NCBI GenBank assembly: GCA_016789405.1
Contig: JAEUPQ010000032.1
Span: 97,076-161,075, forward strand
DNA: 64,000 bases
Direction: 5' to 3'
DNA from: Lysobacteraceae bacterium
GTDB taxonomy: Bacteria > Pseudomonadota > Gammaproteobacteria > Xanthomonadales > Xanthomonadaceae
The notes beneath the pieces were generated by a model that saw nothing but the letters and a program-made list of their open reading frames with translations, had not been told where the DNA came from and did no database searches. Shown here piece by piece: positions 61,155 to 64,000 of the stretch (position 1 is its first letter; every line of letters starts with the position of its first letter). The position numbers were made by a program, and so were the translations under genes.

Positions 61155-61258
61155 CGGGATCGTTTGCGCCTAGAATGCGGTAGGCACTTGACGCGGAGCC
61201 GCGTCCGGCAGTTTCAGGACGTTGATGCCGAACAACACCAAGGAACAGGGAGCAGTGC

Positions 61259-62779
61259 GTGGACGATGCCAAAGGAAGGATGATCGCGAAGGGGATAGCG
61301 CTCAGCATTGTTTACTGCATTGCCTATCTTGTTCTGCGCTACTTCTCATTCGATCAATGGGCGCTTCCGGCGGGCCTACGCGCCGCATGCTTGTTTCTCC
61401 TTCCACTCCGCTACTGGCCATTCGTCTTCATCGGCGACGCCGCCGCGGTCATGTATGGACGTCTCGCCATCGCCGACAAGAACAGCGCGACCTGGGTTTA
61501 CTTCGGCCCTTTCGCGTTGATCGCCGGCGTTTCAATCGCGCCCTACTTGATACGAAAGAAACTGACCAGTGTGCAGGCGATCACCCGCCAGCTCCCAATC
61601 GCCGCCGCCTGCTTTGCCGCTTGGGGCAGCGTTTGCACGGTAGGGCTCAACGCCATTTTGGGCGGCCCTGCCGAGAATGCGACGCTCGGCTTCTTCACCA
61701 CCCGCTTTCTCGGTAATTACATGGGCGCGCTAATGGGAATGCTCCCTGTGCTCGTCTGGATCAACAGACGCCAGCATGTCGGACCGATAATTAGGGCGTT
61801 CCGCGACATCGCCTTCGCCGGGATCTCGATCGCGGCTATGTTCGTGTTTTTGGAGCATGGTCAGGCGGAAAGTGAAGTCGGCAGAAAGGCGGTTTTGATG
61901 CTGATGATCTGCCCGGCCTTGTTCCTGACCTACTACCACGGCTGGCTTGGCGCAGCCATCGGCGTCTTGATCGTCAATGTCGGCATCGCGCAGACAATGA
62001 GCTATACCCGAATACCGGGCGCTCCGGCGCCCTACGACGAAACCGTGTTCCTGGCACAGATCGGATTGTCCATCGCCGCGTCGGTCTTCCTCATCTTGGG
62101 AACGCGGATCACATCGCACTACGAAAAAGCGATGGATGCTGGCGTGGCCGAAGCGGAAGCGAAGAAGATTTCTCGAATTAGCCTGCTCTCAAACGAAAGC
62201 GTGTTGCGCGACCAAGTCCTTTACATGGCGCAGCTCCAAATCCTGCTGGATGACGAACGGCGTGAACTTGTGCGCTGGCTAAAAACGCAGGGAAAACACG
62301 AAGAGGCGTTCACCCTCAACAACAGCGGCTCACAACAGCGTCAACTCTTCAACGGCCACGCGTTGGCTGTATACCCTATCGGCATCGAAGAAAAAGGATT
62401 GTTCGCTGTCGTCCAGTCGCAGGCTTTCGAAGACTTCTGGGCAGCGGGCATGCATATTTCCATCCGTTTCGACGACGGCAACCCAAAAGCCCTGTCCGTC
62501 GAACTGCAATTGGCGGCTTATCGATGCTTATGCAGCACGGTCGTGCTGATGTGCGACTGGAAACCTGAAGAACTTCACATCCGCATGCGGGTTTGGCGCG
62601 CCGCCCGACGTTGCGGCGTTTACTTTTCAGTTTCGGCCCACAACCCAGGGGAGGCCGAAGTTAGTCAAGCGGGCACAGCAGCCTCGCTTTTGCTGAATGC
62701 GCGTGTGAATGCGCATGGCGGCATTGTGCGCCGCCATGCGCACCGCATCAGCGTCCTTCTGTCGGAGGACAACACCTAA
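61259..62779 (+). CDS. MASE1 membrane sensor with degenerate kinase-like end
   Basis: 506 residues. About eight membrane helices (12-290) with the MASE1 pattern (AGLRAACLFLLPLRYWPFVFIGDAAA near 38-63). A linker helix (about 300-350) follows, and a C-terminal domain loosely like a histidine-kinase ATPase (LSVELQLAAYRCLCSTVV, where kinases have ELQLALYRIxQEAL). The phospho-His and the N box are not evident, so it may sense without phosphorylating. 104 nt after the S24 gene in the same direction. Confidence 0.75.
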   Translation: MDDAKGRMIAKGIALSIVYCIAYLVLRYFSFDQWALPAGLRAACLFLLPLRYWPFVFIGDAAAVMYGRLAIADKNSATWVYFGPFALIAGVSIAPYLIRKKLTSVQAITRQLPIAAACFAAWGSVCTVGLNAILGGPAENATLGFFTTRFLGNYMGALMGMLPVLVWINRRQHVGPIIRAFRDIAFAGISIAAMFVFLEHGQAESEVGRKAVLMLMICPALFLTYYHGWLGAAIGVLIVNVGIAQTMSYTRIPGAPAPYDETVFLAQIGLSIAASVFLILGTRITSHYEKAMDAGVAEAEAKKISRISLLSNESVLRDQVLYMAQLQILLDDERRELVRWLKTQGKHEEAFTLNNSGSQQRQLFNGHALAVYPIGIEEKGLFAVVQSQAFEDFWAAGMHISIRFDDGNPKALSVELQLAAYRCLCSTVVLMCDWKPEELHIRMRVWRAARRCGVYFSVSAHNPGEAEVSQAGTAASLLLNARVNAHGGIVRRHAHRISVLLSEDNT

Positions 62780-62788
62780 ATTAATCGG

Positions 62789-63235
62789 TCAATACGATGA
62801 TGATGCGCGTGGCCGCACAATCCAGCGATCCTGATCGGATTGCCGGTAAACGACGACTTCAACCTCATTGTCTCGATACACGACATGACTGGCCGCCGGC
62901 AATTGCGTGTCTGTTTGGATCGAGACGCGATCTGCATCACGTCCGATCGGAAGAACCCACGCCGTTGCTCCAATTTGTCCGATCGCTACGCGTGTTGTGT
63001 CCGCGGTGTCGTTCACTTGCAGGTAGCGAATACCATCCCGCTCAAACTCGTATACCTGCCACGCGGGGTCGGTAGTCAAATCAATGGCGTCGGGCCTGGC
63101 CTGTCCAAGCCCGCTGGCCGCCTTGGGTGCATCACCACCACCGCTCATCTGCGCATAGGCGGCTGAGCTGGTGAAGAGCGTAGCCAGCAGCAGAAAAACG
63201 GATGCAAATGCGAAACGAAAACCCTGAACAACCAT
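62789..63235 (-). CDS. Secreted small protein
   Basis: 148 residues from ATG 63235 (AAGGAG 6 nt upstream). Signal peptide ending near SSAAYA|QM. The mature part is beta-rich: WQVYEFERDGIRYLQVNDTA, then VRVAIGQI-like strands and VSIQTDTQLPAASHVVYRDN. Convergent with the MASE1 gene (10 nt apart). No family recognised. TGCCAACA sites upstream suggest control by the S24 regulator. Confidence 0.7.
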   Translation of the reverse strand: MVVQGFRFAFASVFLLLATLFTSSAAYAQMSGGGDAPKAASGLGQARPDAIDLTTDPAWQVYEFERDGIRYLQVNDTADTTRVAIGQIGATAWVLPIGRDADRVSIQTDTQLPAASHVVYRDNEVEVVVYRQSDQDRWIVRPRASSSY

Positions 63236-63769
63236 GACCATCTCCTTGTGTGAAACCCTGATGAGTGCGTTGGCGTATGCACCAATAATTATTGCAATTG
63301 CCAACAATTCGACGCCCGTGCATTTGCTTCCGCCACGGGCAACCCGACGGTAACATCGCCGCGCGAACCTAGACGCGTGAGCGCGCTATCCAACTCATCT
63401 CACTATGAGAGACCCCATCACCGCTCTTGATGGTCATCGTTTTACTCTGCATTCTGCCGTCAAAGCTTGTCGTGCACTGCTCGCAATCGTCTGCTATGCG
63501 GATCACTTTTACGGGTGCGGTCTCGCGAAAAAGCTGGTGGGGACAAACCATAAACCTGCATGCACGGATTACCGGTGATCGCCACAGCAGATACTTGGAT
63601 CAATCGCAAACGCCCCTAGGTTTTCGAACGATTCGTTTGTAGAAGTCAGCCTGTGATAGCGAATTCTGTGGGATTTTCTGGCATTTTGCGACGCCAGCAG
63701 TGCTCAGATTAAGAATGAGCCGGCATCGCTCCCAATCCCACCCTCGAATGGAATTAGAGAAAGTCCGCA
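63236..63769. other. Gene-poor stretch at the right side, possible element end
   Basis: About 530 nt. The first 70 nt hold the promoter of the secreted-protein gene, with TTGGCG-TATG-CACCAA (63270-63285) and TGCCAACA (63299-63306). Short open frames at 63369-63551 (minus) and 63427-63642 (plus) have no ribosome site or recognised domain. No attachment repeat matching the 16.7 kb region was found. Confidence 0.4.
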
Positions 63770-64000
63770 TCAGGATTTTTCCTTGTAAGCGAGCAACCGA
63801 AGCGCGTTCACCACCACGAGCAAGGTGGAGCCTTCATGAATGGCCACCGCCGGACCGATTCCCAGCCCAAAGATCGTGGCGGGCACGAGGAAGGCGACGA
63901 TGCCCATGCTGACGAACACGTTCTGGCGAATCACCCCACGCGTGTGTCGGCTGAGCCCGACGGCGAACGGCAGGTGCCGCAAGTCGTCGGCCATGAGCGC
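63770..64000 (-). CDS. Heavy-metal P-type ATPase, C-terminal end
   Basis: 77 residues visible; the gene continues beyond the right edge. Translation ALMADDLRHLPFAVGLSR directly follows where the GDGxND hinge of P1B ATPases would lie. The last two membrane helices (FVSMGIVAFLVPATIFGLGIGPAVAI) carry HEGSTLLVVVNALRLL, the hallmark of ZntA/CadA-type exporters. Exports Zn, Cd or Pb; metal not decidable from this piece. Confidence 0.93.
   Translation of the reverse strand, partial: ALMADDLRHLPFAVGLSRHTRGVIRQNVFVSMGIVAFLVPATIFGLGIGPAVAIHEGSTLLVVVNALRLLAYKEKS

Overview
The window comes from a GC-rich gammaproteobacterium of the Xanthomonadaceae/Lysobacteraceae type. The order csrA-alaS-recX-recA-lexA, a LexA box of the Xanthomonas kind (TTAGTAGTAATACTACTAA), a large TonB-dependent receptor and an effector with a Xanthomonadales T4SS secretion signal all point that way. 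Genus cannot be fixed from the sequence alone. The first ~16.2 kb is chromosomal backbone. From about 16.6 kb to at least 60 kb, probably to 63 kb, lies an integrated mobile element. The right edge cuts into a heavy-metal P-type ATPase.

Backbone (1-16.2 kb): end of a YigZ/IMPACT gene, a lipoprotein, an MsbA-like ABC exporter, tRNA-Arg(ACG), tRNA-Ser(GCT), csrA, alaS, a small secreted protein, recX, an ABM/GFA two-gene operon inserted between recX and recA, recA, lexA, a CinA-type amidohydrolase, a lipoprotein with one CXXCH heme site, and a TonB-dependent receptor.

Mobile element: the transfer module (21.9-35.1 kb) has a MobF (TrwC/TraI-like) relaxase-helicase, a TraD/VirD4-like coupling ATPase, a second large membrane ATPase of VirD4 type, small membrane proteins, a bitopic Pro-rich protein, a glycine-zipper lipoprotein and a ribbon-helix-helix protein next to a gene-poor, inverted-repeat-rich stretch that is a candidate oriT. 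No VirB4/6/8/9/10, replication initiator or integrase is recognisable. A maintenance part (35.4-41.7 kb) has an HNH protein, a ParA-like ATPase with Arg in place of the P-loop Lys plus an overlapping partner, two ankyrin proteins, and a type IV pilin-like protein with a Cys-rich C-terminal half. A nearly identical promoter architecture (TTGCGC, 16 bp, TATNNN) recurs at several operons, and palindromes of the type GGGTAG-N6-CTACCC or GTAG-N7-CTAC lie across start sites or promoter spacers. This suggests one element-wide regulator.

Cargo: a 1470-residue NACHT-like NTPase ending in a PD-(D/E)XK-like nuclease; an overlapping three-gene set with a CoiA-like nuclease, a zinc protein and a second nuclease-like protein; several chains of tiny overlapping membrane genes; a T4SS effector (nuclease-like toxin plus XVIPCD-type tail) followed by two paralogous putative immunity genes separated by the decayed tail of a lost effector; and three overlapping genes for unusual two-repeat CsrA-like proteins, divergent from an S24-type repressor and a MASE1 sensor. 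The CsrA trio and the nuclease NTPase are the strongest candidates for something undescribed.
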